Below are positions 1 through 8,118 of a DNA stretch of 64,000 nt, one piece after another. The notes beneath the pieces were generated by a model, which saw only the letters and a program-made list of their open reading frames with translations, had not been told where the DNA came from and ran no database searches. The stretch spans positions 1,488,001-1,552,000 of the forward strand of contig CP121691.1 in the NCBI GenBank assembly GCA_038396585.1, written 5' to 3'. A program made the translations under genes and the position numbers. Source of the stretch: Vallitaleaceae bacterium 9-2. GTDB taxonomy: Bacteria; Bacillota; Clostridia; Lachnospirales; Vallitaleaceae. Numbering within the stretch: the first letter of the stretch is position 1; every line of letters starts with the position of its first letter.

Positions 1-909
1 CAAGGTGCAGAGGAAAAAATAGATGCTGGCGATCGTCAGGGAATTATGGATGTCTACTCTCTTGAGGGAAATTACTTTTCGGCAATGCTTTCAGATATAG
101 TGGCTGGAGAGTTTTTAGATGAGATAGCGATACGGATTGCGTCTTCGTATTATTATCAAGCGATGGAAAAAGAAGAAAATGTACTTCTTGATGAACAGAT
201 ATATAATGCTCTATACCTACATGGGCAGACCCTAAAACAACGACAACGGACAAATTATTATTTGGATATAGCTTTTGAAGGCGAAGGAGAGCGACGGGAG
301 CTTTCTTGGTATAATCAACAGCTTTTACTTGAAAAGATAACCACTGGGATTATGTATATTTTTGTAGCCTTCTTTATGCTATATGCAGGAATGTCTATAT
401 TACATGATCGAGAATCTTTTATTTATTTTCGGTTTCGGATGACAGGAATGAAGATATTTGATATGATGTTAAGTGAATACTGCACAATGCTAATTAGCGG
501 TTTACTTGCCATACTTCCCTTATCAATTATCAGCATTTTATATGGTTCTAAGGTTATGCATACATTAGGCGTCAATGTGCTTTATATAATAGGGACAAGT
601 AGTATGCTATATCTGTTTTTGCATTTGGTTCATGGAACATTATATTATTTGCTGACCGGATCGACATTGATTATTACGATGGGAATTTTAAGTGGAAGCT
701 TTTTTTCCATTGATACACTGGGCAAGCAGGCAACATATGTTGCACGAATTTTTCCGGTATTTTACAGTATAAAAGCCTATTTTGATGAACCATTTATTAA
801 AGAGTTATTGAATTATACGGTAATATATTCGGTATTAACATTGGGTATCTGTTATTTTTTAGCGAAGTATGGGATGATATTAAAACATTATAGAGGAGTC
901 GAAAAATAG
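1..909 (+). CDS. ABC-2 type transporter permease, 5' end outside window
   Basis: The reading frame is open from base 1, so the N-terminus lies upstream; 302 codons are visible. About 115 hydrophilic residues are followed by roughly six hydrophobic segments, beginning with a long one around residues 118-135. The layout, a large extracytoplasmic loop followed by a membrane block, is that of ABC-2 permeases. A segment reading SGSFFSIDTLGKQ, followed by a proline-containing hydrophobic stretch, matches the last part of that domain. The substrate cannot be read from the sequence. The next gene starts two bases after the stop. The internal ATG at base 46 is not a convincing start because coding sequence continues upstream of it. 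Confidence 0.75.
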   Translation, partial: QGAEEKIDAGDRQGIMDVYSLEGNYFSAMLSDIVAGEFLDEIAIRIASSYYYQAMEKEENVLLDEQIYNALYLHGQTLKQRQRTNYYLDIAFEGEGERRELSWYNQQLLLEKITTGIMYIFVAFFMLYAGMSILHDRESFIYFRFRMTGMKIFDMMLSEYCTMLISGLLAILPLSIISILYGSKVMHTLGVNVLYIIGTSSMLYLFLHLVHGTLYYLLTGSTLIITMGILSGSFFSIDTLGKQATYVARIFPVFYSIKAYFDEPFIKELLNYTVIYSVLTLGICYFLAKYGMILKHYRGVEK

Positions 910-911
910 TT

Positions 912-2405
912 ATGAAGCGATTTAACCATGTAATAAAACAATTTTCTAAAAAGTTAGATAATCATGAGTTCTCTAAAGAATTATATGAAGAAGTCATTGA
1001 AGAAAGTAAAATGAAACTTAACAATTTTCATATGTATTCACTAGGCTTAAAGTATTATAGTTTTTTAGAACGTGAAGAGGATATGGCTAGTGATATAGCA
1101 ACACAAACATGTGAGCATGTCCACCATCATGATTATCATCATGACCATGATATGGATTTACCTATATCCAATGATGATGAGACTGCATTAGAAAAGAAGC
1201 TATGCCCTGAAATCATTGAGGTACAGCAACGTTTACAAGAGATTGTTGACCAATTTAGAGACACAATGATGATTCCAAGTATAGATGAGTTAGATGCCCT
1301 AAGAAAGAGTTTGGAAAATCAGGTATTTGCGTTAACCGCGTATGGTGACCAAATTTCCTTATTGGAAAATGTATACTATAAAAGCAGATATAAGAACACA
1401 ACTATGGTTTCTATGGAAACAGATGAAGTGTTTGCTCGAAAAGTAACAGAGATGCTAATGTCTTTTGAACAATCGGCAGATATTCGAGAGCATCTTAAGT
1501 ATATCTACCCTGAACTTCCTATGCGAATGCACAAAAATAAATTTTTGGGAATGATTGACCAATACTTTGAGAAGCTAAAAGGCATTGCATATGATGATTT
1601 GCATAATCATATAAAAATTCTTAAGGAAAGCTTTGACCCTAAAACAGTTGAAGGCTATGGATTAATTGCTCCAAATATTGCAACGGATTTAGAGAAAATT
1701 GAAAAAGTTTTAATTGAAGGCAGTGATGAAGAAAAAGACAGTGCATACCATCATATGTTTCACTTGACTGAGGACAAAAATATATGTCTTGAAAAAGCGC
1801 TGGACATTGCTGAGATCATTAACCATTTAATAGGGATTGTCTTGACTTATGACGAGGCTTATTTGAATGTGGATGTATATGAAAAGCTTAAATGTCTACT
1901 AACATTAGACACGTCAGAGGACGAACTGGCAGAAGTGTTTAAGCTAGTAGAAGAAAAATATGAACCCCTTGGTGAAGCGATGCTGCATATAGGGATGGTT
2001 ATTGACCGCATTAACGAGCAGGACGTCTCAGCCCTAGATGATGAGCAGGCACACCTGTTTAATCAACTTCAGTATGCGTTTAACTTGTCAAAAGATGGCT
2101 ACTTTATTGAACGACCATATGTCAAAGATATGACGGTGCCTTCATATAAAGAATTAATGATGATAAAAAATGATGTTGTCAATACGATGCAAGAACGATT
2201 AAATCAAGATAATCGCATGCTTCGCCGTTCAAGAATGAGCCTTATGATGGGAACGCTCCAGATTGTTCATGAAAACGGTCAATCGATATATGATCATATA
2301 TATCATTCCATATCAGCATGCCATGAGATTGGAGAAAAGGTTATGAGTATGCAAAATATTTATAGCTATCTTAACGATTTTATTGAAGGACCTTATGAAA
2401 AATAA
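912..2405 (+). CDS. Unrecognised 497-aa helical protein with a His/Asp cluster
   Basis: I do not recognise this protein. It is acidic, predicted largely alpha-helical and shows no signal peptide or membrane segment, so it is probably cytoplasmic. Residues 69-82 form a dense His/Asp patch (HVHHHDYHHDHD), which could bind metal ions, but nothing else supports an enzymatic role. An AGAGGAG sequence inside the end of the permease gene could serve as ribosome binding site, and the start is two bases after that stop, so translation is probably coupled. The next gene follows after 25 bases with a strong AAGGAGG site, which suggests one operon with the upstream permease. Confidence 0.7.
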   Translation: MKRFNHVIKQFSKKLDNHEFSKELYEEVIEESKMKLNNFHMYSLGLKYYSFLEREEDMASDIATQTCEHVHHHDYHHDHDMDLPISNDDETALEKKLCPEIIEVQQRLQEIVDQFRDTMMIPSIDELDALRKSLENQVFALTAYGDQISLLENVYYKSRYKNTTMVSMETDEVFARKVTEMLMSFEQSADIREHLKYIYPELPMRMHKNKFLGMIDQYFEKLKGIAYDDLHNHIKILKESFDPKTVEGYGLIAPNIATDLEKIEKVLIEGSDEEKDSAYHHMFHLTEDKNICLEKALDIAEIINHLIGIVLTYDEAYLNVDVYEKLKCLLTLDTSEDELAEVFKLVEEKYEPLGEAMLHIGMVIDRINEQDVSALDDEQAHLFNQLQYAFNLSKDGYFIERPYVKDMTVPSYKELMMIKNDVVNTMQERLNQDNRMLRRSRMSLMMGTLQIVHENGQSIYDHIYHSISACHEIGEKVMSMQNIYSYLNDFIEGPYEK

Positions 2406-2430
2406 GTACGCTTGGGCATAAGGAGGATAT

Positions 2431-2781
2431 ATGCGAATAATTGATCCGTTATATTTTGGAGAATCTATTCAAAAGAAGAAATACAATGATATTCGACAAT
2501 GCATTGAACAGGGACAGTGTTCAAAAATTAAGGGAATGTATATTATTGTTCTATACGATACTAAAGAGACACTATTTGAACAAATATCTACCAAAGAATT
2601 TGAACTTCAGTACAGTTTGGATAAAGAATTTGATGTCTTAGGCGTTGTAAATACTGATGAAGAGTTTCAGGAATTTACAATTCAAACGATGGAATTGTTA
2701 ATGGGAAAATCAAAGGCGATTACCAAAAACAATCTAATAAAACATTACAGGGAGAACGACAATGAAGATGCTAAAATATAG
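2431..2781 (+). CDS. Unrecognised 116-aa protein
   Basis: This small soluble protein has no membrane segment and no motif I can name. A hydrophobic beta-like strand (KGMYIIVLYDT, about residues 34-44) is followed by an acidic middle and a basic C-terminus. An AAGGAGG site stands just before the ATG, which supports real translation. Its 3' end overlaps the start of the DUF1461 gene by 20 bases, so it is co-transcribed with it. A shorter ORF in another frame (2441-2641) is a shadow of this one. Confidence 0.65.
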   Translation: MRIIDPLYFGESIQKKKYNDIRQCIEQGQCSKIKGMYIIVLYDTKETLFEQISTKEFELQYSLDKEFDVLGVVNTDEEFQEFTIQTMELLMGKSKAITKNNLIKHYRENDNEDAKI

Positions 2782-3454
2782 TGGGTTCACCATATTAAAT
2801 ATTGCGCTGTTTTTTGTGTTGTTGTTTTCTTCGGTTCAAGTGATTTCCACATGGGATGCATACTATCGATGGCACTATCATGCCCACAACATTGAAGTGA
2901 CAACAGCCATGGATGAAGAAAACTTCATGGACGTGACCGATAAAATGATGGATTATTTAATGGGAAAAAGGAATTCGTTGGACATGGAAGCGACCATTGA
3001 TGGACAGACACAAGAAGTATTTGGTGAGAGGGAAAAAGCCCATATGATTGATGTAAAGGTGCTTTTTCAAAACGGGAAATTTATTCGCAACATATCTGCG
3101 TTAGCATTAAGTGTATTTATCCTATTATCTTTGATTAAATGGAAAAAAATATTTTATGAATGGATTAAAAGTTTAAAAGTTTTTTTTATCACAGCATTTA
3201 TAATCGTCGTGGCTTTAGGGACATTATTTTATTTTAACTTTAGCAAGTATTTTATTGTGTTTCATGAATTGTTTTTTGATAATGATTTATGGCTCTTAGA
3301 TCCAAAGACAGATGTGCTTATTAATATGGTGCCGGAGATTTTCTTTTTTCAAACAACAATGTTAATCGTTGGTTTATTTGTTATAATGGTTATTGGAACA
3401 ATGATTCTACGCAAATTACTAATGAACCAAATGCTCAAGAACTGGAGGGCATAA
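2762..3454 (+). CDS. DUF1461 / TIGR01906 integral membrane protein
   Basis: The 230-aa protein has an N-terminal membrane segment (about residues 7-28), an extracytoplasmic domain of some 85 residues, and three further membrane segments. The sequence FFDNDLWLLDPKTDVLI near residue 175 is the hallmark of the TIGR01906/DUF1461 family, whose function in Clostridia is unknown. The ATG is preceded by GGGAG inside the previous gene. The stop overlaps the next start by one base (TAATG), indicating translational coupling with the DUF2953 gene. Family assignment is confident; role is not known. Confidence 0.85.
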   Translation: MKMLKYSGFTILNIALFFVLLFSSVQVISTWDAYYRWHYHAHNIEVTTAMDEENFMDVTDKMMDYLMGKRNSLDMEATIDGQTQEVFGEREKAHMIDVKVLFQNGKFIRNISALALSVFILLSLIKWKKIFYEWIKSLKVFFITAFIIVVALGTLFYFNFSKYFIVFHELFFDNDLWLLDPKTDVLINMVPEIFFFQTTMLIVGLFVIMVIGTMILRKLLMNQMLKNWRA

Positions 3455-4374
3455 TGCTGGCAACGATAGGAACGATTTTAGTTTTCATATTAAAATTGAT
3501 TGGTATAATTCTCTTATCTATATTGGGACTTATAATATTTGTACTTTTGGTGATACTTTTTGTTCCGTTTAGATATCAAGCAGAAGGAAGCTTTGATGAA
3601 AAAATACATATCAAAGTCAGATTTTCTTGGCTACTGCACTTGATTAATGGTTACTTTGTTCAGCAGGATAAAGAGAGCCAGGTTCGGGTTCGTATTGCTT
3701 TTTTTCAAATCTTTCCAAAGAAACCTTCTAAAAAAAAGGAAACAGTCCACACGACCTCTCTTCCTAAGGCGCCCGTTGTAAAAGAACAGGCAGCCCAGGC
3801 GCCAGAAAAAAAAGTCGTGGAAAAGCCTTCGGCAGATATAGAGATAAAAGAAAAAGAAGAACAGAAAAAAGTTATACAAAAAAAGGTTGAACCCAAAAAG
3901 GTCGAACCCAAAAAGGTCGAACCCCAAAAAGTTGAACCCAAAAAGAATGAACTTAAAAAGAATAAACCCAAAAAGGCAAAAAAAGAAAAAGCAGAGGACA
4001 AGCCTTCAGCGATTGATCAAATAAAAGAAGTTTGGGAGTTTTTGCAACAAGACAATAACAAGGGATTGTTAAAGCATGTTTTAAAATATGTTGGTCGCTT
4101 GATTCGTTGGATTTTCCCCAAAAAAGCCTATGGCAATATCGAGTTTGGTTTAGATGATCCTGCGACAACGGGATATATCACAGGTGCAACTTCACTGATT
4201 TACATAAAAACTCGAGGAAATTTTCAGTTCACACCAAATTTTCATGAGCAAGTCATTAAAGGCTCATTCAAAATTAAAGGTAGACTCTATCTTTATCAGC
4301 CACTTTATTATATAATAAGAATAATCATTGATCGACGTGTAAGACGAATGCTAAAGTTCTTGAGAAACAGATAA
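3454..4374 (+). CDS. DUF2953 domain protein (YtfI-like) with Lys/Pro repeat linker
   Basis: The N-terminus is a long hydrophobic anchor (about residues 5-35). A short conserved block follows, then a linker very rich in Lys, Pro and Glu containing six near-identical five-residue units (KKVEP type, about residues 145-174). The C-terminal block, with YGNIEFGLDDPATTGYITG, is the DUF2953 core. In Bacillus the DUF2953 gene ytfI sits directly before ytfJ/gerW, and the same order is seen here, so a link to sporulation is inferred from context. The linker is likely disordered. Function is otherwise unknown. Confidence 0.85.
   Translation: MLATIGTILVFILKLIGIILLSILGLIIFVLLVILFVPFRYQAEGSFDEKIHIKVRFSWLLHLINGYFVQQDKESQVRVRIAFFQIFPKKPSKKKETVHTTSLPKAPVVKEQAAQAPEKKVVEKPSADIEIKEKEEQKKVIQKKVEPKKVEPKKVEPQKVEPKKNELKKNKPKKAKKEKAEDKPSAIDQIKEVWEFLQQDNNKGLLKHVLKYVGRLIRWIFPKKAYGNIEFGLDDPATTGYITGATSLIYIKTRGNFQFTPNFHEQVIKGSFKIKGRLYLYQPLYYIIRIIIDRRVRRMLKFLRNR
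3886..3975 (+). repeat. Six tandem 15-bp units inside the DUF2953 gene
   Basis: Six consecutive 15-bp units of the type GTTGAACCCAAAAAG lie in frame and encode VEPKK-like pentapeptides. Units 1, 2 and 4 are almost identical, and units 5 and 6 have drifted. Such an array can change length by slippage or unequal recombination without breaking the frame. Confidence 0.9.
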
Positions 4375-4416
4375 TGACGATCATAAACCTAAATCACTAA
4401 ATAAGGAGGAGAAATA

Positions 4417-4800
4417 ATGGATTCAAACTTTAAAAACAATGTCGATTCCCTTATGACAGGCATGGAGGGATTTATTAATTCTAAAACAGTTGTTGGAGAA
4501 CCGATTCACATTGATGATACAATCATATTACCCTTGATTGATGTGAGTTTTGGACTTGGAACAGGTGCATCTGAAGGAAAAAAAGCCGATGATCCTAAAG
4601 CAATGGGAGCAGGTGGTTTAGGAGCAAAGATAACTCCGAGTGCTGTATTGGTTATTACCAATGGGCAGACACGTTTAGTCAATGTGAAAAAACAAGATAG
4701 TTTGACAAAACTTATTGATTTGGTCCCAGATATTATGGATCGATTTAAGGCGCAAGATAAAGAAGCAAAATCTATAGATAACCAGGAGAAAAAAGCATGA
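4417..4800 (+). CDS. gerW: GerW family sporulation protein (YtfJ)
   Basis: The 127-aa protein has the conserved GerW/YtfJ layout: an N-terminal helix, then GEPIHIDDTIILPLIDVSFG-like sequence, a glycine-rich block (GAGGLGAKITPSAVLVI) and a short charged tail. In Bacillus subtilis YtfJ/GerW is a spore protein needed for a normal L-alanine germination response. An AAGGAGG site precedes the ATG. The ytfI-ytfJ order is conserved here. The stop overlaps the next start by four bases (ATGA), suggesting coupling with the YbjQ gene. Its presence is good evidence that the organism forms endospores. Confidence 0.92.
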   Translation: MDSNFKNNVDSLMTGMEGFINSKTVVGEPIHIDDTIILPLIDVSFGLGTGASEGKKADDPKAMGAGGLGAKITPSAVLVITNGQTRLVNVKKQDSLTKLIDLVPDIMDRFKAQDKEAKSIDNQEKKA

Positions 4801-5114
4801 TACTGGTGAATACCGACTTTATAACAGGAAAAGAGATTGAAACGATTAGTATTGTTAAAGGGTCAACGATTCAATCAAGGCACGCGGGTAAAGATTTTAT
4901 GAGCGGTGTTAAAACATTAGTTGGTGGCGAATTGACTGCCTATAATGAAATGATGAATGATGCACGTGCCTTGGCAACTAAGAGAATGGTTGAAGAGGCG
5001 GAGGCCTTAGGGGCAGAAGGCATTATTAACATCCGCTATGCATCGAGCGCAATTATGCAAGGAGCAGCAGAAGTCATAGCTTATGGTACTGCTGTCAGGT
5101 TTATCTATGGATAA
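4797..5114 (+). CDS. YbjQ/UPF0145 family protein
   Basis: The 105-aa protein begins with MILVNTDFITGKEI and contains alternating beta strands and a central helix with the sequence EAEALGAEGIINIRY, typical of YbjQ/UPF0145 proteins. These small proteins assemble into oligomeric rings in known structures, and their role is unclear. The start overlaps the gerW stop by four bases. Its 3' end overlaps the following regulator gene by eight bases. No metal ligand cluster is visible. Confidence 0.85.
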   Translation: MILVNTDFITGKEIETISIVKGSTIQSRHAGKDFMSGVKTLVGGELTAYNEMMNDARALATKRMVEEAEALGAEGIINIRYASSAIMQGAAEVIAYGTAVRFIYG

Positions 5115-5661
5115 TCTTGTACAAGCTTTGGCCAAAAACCTTAAAGAGATAAGGGAACAGCGAGGGTTAAGCTTAGATAAACTTGCCTCGATGACCAAAG
5201 TCAGTAAGTCAATGCTCGGTCAGATTGAACGTGGAGAATCAAATCCAACCCTAGGCACAGTATGGAAAATTGCCAATGGGCTTCACATCGGATTAACGGA
5301 GCTTATTAAAGAAAAGCAAAGCGAATATGTTATCATTCGAAAAGGTGATGTGTCTTATTTTGAAGAAGATATGGGAAAATGTCAGGTGTTTCCATACTTT
5401 ACCTATGAAGATGGACGACCCTATGAAGTGTATAAAGTGGATATGGCACCCAAAGGCTATATTCATGCAGAACCACATCCCAAAGGCAGTATTGAAATTA
5501 TCGTGGTACATGAAGGGAGTGTGTCTATACGCGTTGAAGAAGAAGAGTTTATTCTCAATGAAGGTGATGCAACCCGTTTTTTGGCTGATGTAGAACATGT
5601 GTATCATAACACCGGTAATACAATAGCGCGACTAGGTGTTGTTATTTATTATGGACAATGA
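5107..5661 (+). CDS. XRE-family regulator with C-terminal cupin domain
   Basis: Residues 5-60 form a helix-turn-helix of the XRE type (LDKLASMTKVSKSMLGQIER). Residues 110-180 form a cupin_2 barrel with conserved Pro/His/Gly positions (EPHPKGSIEIIVVHEG and a later EHVYHN). Such proteins usually repress or activate a neighbouring metabolic or transport gene after binding a small molecule in the cupin pocket. I chose the ATG at 5107, which overlaps the preceding stop, over the upstream ATG at 5083 because family members begin close to the helix-turn-helix. The target gene is not evident; the regulator ends at a convergent terminator. Confidence 0.88.
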   Translation: MDNLVQALAKNLKEIREQRGLSLDKLASMTKVSKSMLGQIERGESNPTLGTVWKIANGLHIGLTELIKEKQSEYVIIRKGDVSYFEEDMGKCQVFPYFTYEDGRPYEVYKVDMAPKGYIHAEPHPKGSIEIIVVHEGSVSIRVEEEEFILNEGDATRFLADVEHVYHNTGNTIARLGVVIYYGQ

Positions 5662-5681
5662 GAGTTTATATTATACAATGA

Positions 5682-5729
5682 AAAAGCAGATGCAATAGAA
5701 TATCATGATATTCTATTGCATCTGCTTTT
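5682..5729. terminator. 48-bp perfect palindrome, bidirectional terminator
   Basis: Two 24-base arms are perfectly complementary with no spacer, starting AAAAGCAGATGC and ending GCATCTGCTTTT. The A-rich left and T-rich right flanks give a T-tailed hairpin on both strands. It lies between the convergent XRE-cupin and ychF genes, so it can end transcription from both sides. Confidence 0.9.
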
Positions 5730-5742
5730 ATAGTGTTATGTT

Positions 5743-6840
5743 TTATACGTTAAATCTAAATAATACAACATCGCCATCTTTGACAACGTATTCTTTACCT
5801 TCAATACGTACAAGCCCTTTTTCTTTGGCAGCAGTATAGGAGCCGGATGTGATAAGATCATCATAGGCAACGATCTCAGCACGGATAAATCCACGTTCAA
5901 AATCAGTATGGATTTTACCAGCGGCTTGTGGCGCCTTAGTACCTTCTGTAATCGTCCATGCCCGTGTTTCCTTTTCGCCGGCAGTTAGGTAACTGATCAG
6001 ACCAAGTAGGCGATAGGATGCAGCGATTAATTTGTCTAGACCGGTGTCTGTAATGCCCAAAGCCTCCAAAAATTCTTTTTTGTCTTCTTCGTCTAATGTT
6101 GAGATTTCTTCTTCGATTTTTGCGCAAATGACAAAAACCTCTGAACCTTCTTCTTTGGCAAATTCACGAACAGTGGACACGTATTCGTTGGAGTCGCCAT
6201 CATCAGCTAAATCATCTTCGGTAACGTTTGCTGCATATATAACCGGTTTAGTAGTTAAAAGGTTAAATGTATCAAGTAATGCGTGTTCCTCATCACTGTC
6301 AATCTCTAATGTTCTTGCGGACTGACCGTTTTCAAGAACTTCTTTGACACGTTCAAGGAGTTGAATCTCTTTTTGAAGAGATTTGTCACCTTTAACGGCT
6401 TTGGTTGATTTAGCTAAGCGGCGTTCAACTATATCTAAATCCGAGAAGATAAGTTCAAGATTTATAGTTTCGATATCTCGAAGTGGACCGATTTCACCGT
6501 CGACATGTACAACATTTGGATCGTTAAAGCAACGTACAACATGTACGATGGCATCGACTTCGCGTATATTGCTCAAAAATTTATTGCCCAAGCCTTCACC
6601 TTTACTTGCACCTTTTACAAGGCCGGCAATGTCAACAAACTCTATGACCGCGGGAATGGTTTTTTTTGAATCATATAATTCAGTTAATACGTCAAGACGT
6701 TTATCTGGCACATATACAATTCCGACATTTGGATCAATCGTACAAAACGGATAATTTGCAGACTCAGCACCTGCTTTCGTAAGCGAATTAAACAAAGTAC
6801 TTTTTCCAACATTGGGTAGACCAACTATTCCTAGTTTCAT
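5743..6840 (-). CDS. ychF: Redox-regulated ATPase YchF (Obg-like)
   Basis: The 365-aa product has the P-loop GLPNVGKST at residues 7-15, switch residues near FVDIAGLVKGASKGEGLG, and NVTE in place of the NKxD guanine-specificity motif. That change is why YchF proteins bind ATP rather than GTP. The C-terminal part is a TGS domain ending KDGDVVLFRFNV. Family members associate with ribosomes and affect stress responses. The start has an AAGGAAG site just upstream. This is the only confident minus-strand gene in the window, bounded by a bidirectional terminator and its own promoter. Confidence 0.97.
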   Translation of the reverse strand: MKLGIVGLPNVGKSTLFNSLTKAGAESANYPFCTIDPNVGIVYVPDKRLDVLTELYDSKKTIPAVIEFVDIAGLVKGASKGEGLGNKFLSNIREVDAIVHVVRCFNDPNVVHVDGEIGPLRDIETINLELIFSDLDIVERRLAKSTKAVKGDKSLQKEIQLLERVKEVLENGQSARTLEIDSDEEHALLDTFNLLTTKPVIYAANVTEDDLADDGDSNEYVSTVREFAKEEGSEVFVICAKIEEEISTLDEEDKKEFLEALGITDTGLDKLIAASYRLLGLISYLTAGEKETRAWTITEGTKAPQAAGKIHTDFERGFIRAEIVAYDDLITSGSYTAAKEKGLVRIEGKEYVVKDGDVVLFRFNV

Positions 6841-6881
6841 AATGACTTCCTTTCGTTCTTAAGAATCTATAATCATCTCAC

Positions 6882-6909
6882 ATTATATCATAACTTGATG
6901 AAAAGTAAA
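6882..6909 (-). promoter_or_regulatory. Putative sigma-A promoter for ychF
   Basis: On the minus strand a TTTACT box (6904-6909) is separated by 16 bp from a perfect TATAAT (6882-6887). It lies about 40 bp upstream of the ychF start. Confidence 0.6.
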
Positions 6910-6930
6910 CAAATGAAAATATTGCTTTTT

Positions 6931-6958
6931 TTGATTTTATAGATTATTATGATATACG
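6931..6958 (+). promoter_or_regulatory. Possible promoter for lgt
   Basis: TTGATT (6931-6936) is followed after 16 bp by TATACG (6953-6958), about 40 bp before the lgt start. The -10 box is only a moderate match. Confidence 0.4.
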
Positions 6959-6997
6959 TGACACTAAAATTTCTGACAAAAAATAGGAGAAAAATAT

Positions 6998-7861
6998 ATG
7001 AATACAAAGAGCCCGGACATAGTGTTTCCTAATTTGGGAATAGAGATTCAACATATAGACCCGATTGCATTTACAATTTTTAATATTGATGTATATTGGT
7101 ATGGCATCATTATTATCACCGGTGTTATTGCAGGGTTGCTCTTGGCAAGGTACCGTGCAAAAAAAAATGGAGAAGACCCTGAAATATACAGTGATTTTTT
7201 ATTGTATGCTTTAATTAGTGCTATTATTGGTGCGAGATTATATTATGTTGCATTTGCGTGGGAAGATTATAAAGATAATTTAATGGATATTTTTGCCACA
7301 CGAGAGGGCGGTCTTGCAATTTATGGAGGTATTATTGGTGCGGCAATCGCACTTGTCGTATATACACGTATAAAAAAAATCAGCTTTGCGCAGATGGCGG
7401 ATACAGCAGTACCAGGTTTAGCTTTGGGGCAAATGATTGGGCGTATCGGGAACTTCATAAATATGGAAGCCTTTGGTGGCTATACAGATTCAGTATTTGC
7501 CATGGCTTTAAAAGCTAGTAAGGCGAAGATTCCTGCATCTATGGTAGAACATATTGGTCCCTTGACAGGATATGAAGGAAATTATTTGCAAGTGCAACCG
7601 ACATTTGCTTATGAGTCGCTTTGGAACTTGGGTGTAGTTATTTTCTTGATGTTATACACAAAACATAAAAAATTTGAAGGGGAAATATTAGCGATGTATT
7701 TCTTGCTGTATGGATTGGGCAGAAGTTGGATTGAAGGGCTTCGAACAGACCAATTATTGATTGGAAGTACGAACATAGCCGCATCCCAAGTACTATCAAT
7801 TGTTTTGGTGATTGCCAGTGCGGTTTTTATTGTATATAAAAGAAAGAAAGTTAACATATAG
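6998..7861 (+). CDS. lgt: Prolipoprotein diacylglyceryl transferase
   Basis: Lgt moves a diacylglyceryl group from phosphatidylglycerol to the lipobox cysteine of prelipoproteins in the membrane. The 287-aa protein has about seven membrane segments, the conserved EGGLAIYGG segment near residue 105, and the Lgt signature GRIGNFINMEAFG near residue 150. A late YGLGRSWIEGLR segment carries further conserved Arg and Glu residues. Length is normal for the family. AGGAGAAA precedes the ATG. It appears to be a single-gene unit followed by a strong terminator. Confidence 0.97.
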   Translation: MNTKSPDIVFPNLGIEIQHIDPIAFTIFNIDVYWYGIIIITGVIAGLLLARYRAKKNGEDPEIYSDFLLYALISAIIGARLYYVAFAWEDYKDNLMDIFATREGGLAIYGGIIGAAIALVVYTRIKKISFAQMADTAVPGLALGQMIGRIGNFINMEAFGGYTDSVFAMALKASKAKIPASMVEHIGPLTGYEGNYLQVQPTFAYESLWNLGVVIFLMLYTKHKKFEGEILAMYFLLYGLGRSWIEGLRTDQLLIGSTNIAASQVLSIVLVIASAVFIVYKRKKVNI

Positions 7862-7907
7862 GACTTTAGTATCATTTTTTAAAAAAGTGTATATAAAAAA
7901 GTCTGTG

Positions 7908-7963
7908 AAAAGCTATATATAGAGGAAAATGAATGTTTTCCCTCTATATATAGCTTTTTTTTT
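7908..7963 (+). terminator. Rho-independent terminator after lgt
   Basis: A 22-bp stem, AAAAGCTATATATAGAGG and its complement, has one bulged C and a six-base loop. It is followed by an uninterrupted run of T. It separates lgt from the dcw cluster. Confidence 0.9.
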
Positions 7964-8023
7964 ACGAAAGATTACAAAAAGTAAATTAAACTGACAATTT
8001 GATTTTTTTTTTGCCCAGATTAC

Positions 8024-8052
8024 TTGATTTCAGCAGAAAGATGGTCTAAAAT
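8024..8052 (+). promoter_or_regulatory. Sigma-A promoter of the mraZ/dcw operon
   Basis: TTGATT (8024-8029), a 17-bp spacer and TAAAAT (8047-8052) make a good vegetative promoter, with initiation expected near 8059. The repeat array read as a MraZ operator begins immediately downstream. Confidence 0.75.
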
Positions 8053-8060
8053 AGACATAA

Positions 8061-8110
8061 GGTGTCAAAAAGTGACAAATAATGTCAAAAAGTGGGGAAA
8101 AAGTCAGGAG
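8061..8110 (+). promoter_or_regulatory. MraZ-type operator, five repeats with 10-bp period
   Basis: Five consecutive 10-base units read GGTGTCAAAA, AGTGACAAAT, AATGTCAAAA, AGTGGGGAAA and AAGTCAGGAG. MraZ is known to repress its own operon by binding short direct repeats spaced at about one helical turn near the promoter. The period, the GTG-containing core and the position between -10 box and mraZ start all fit. The last unit merges with the mraZ ribosome binding site. Confidence 0.7.
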
Positions 8111-8118
8111 GTGACAAC

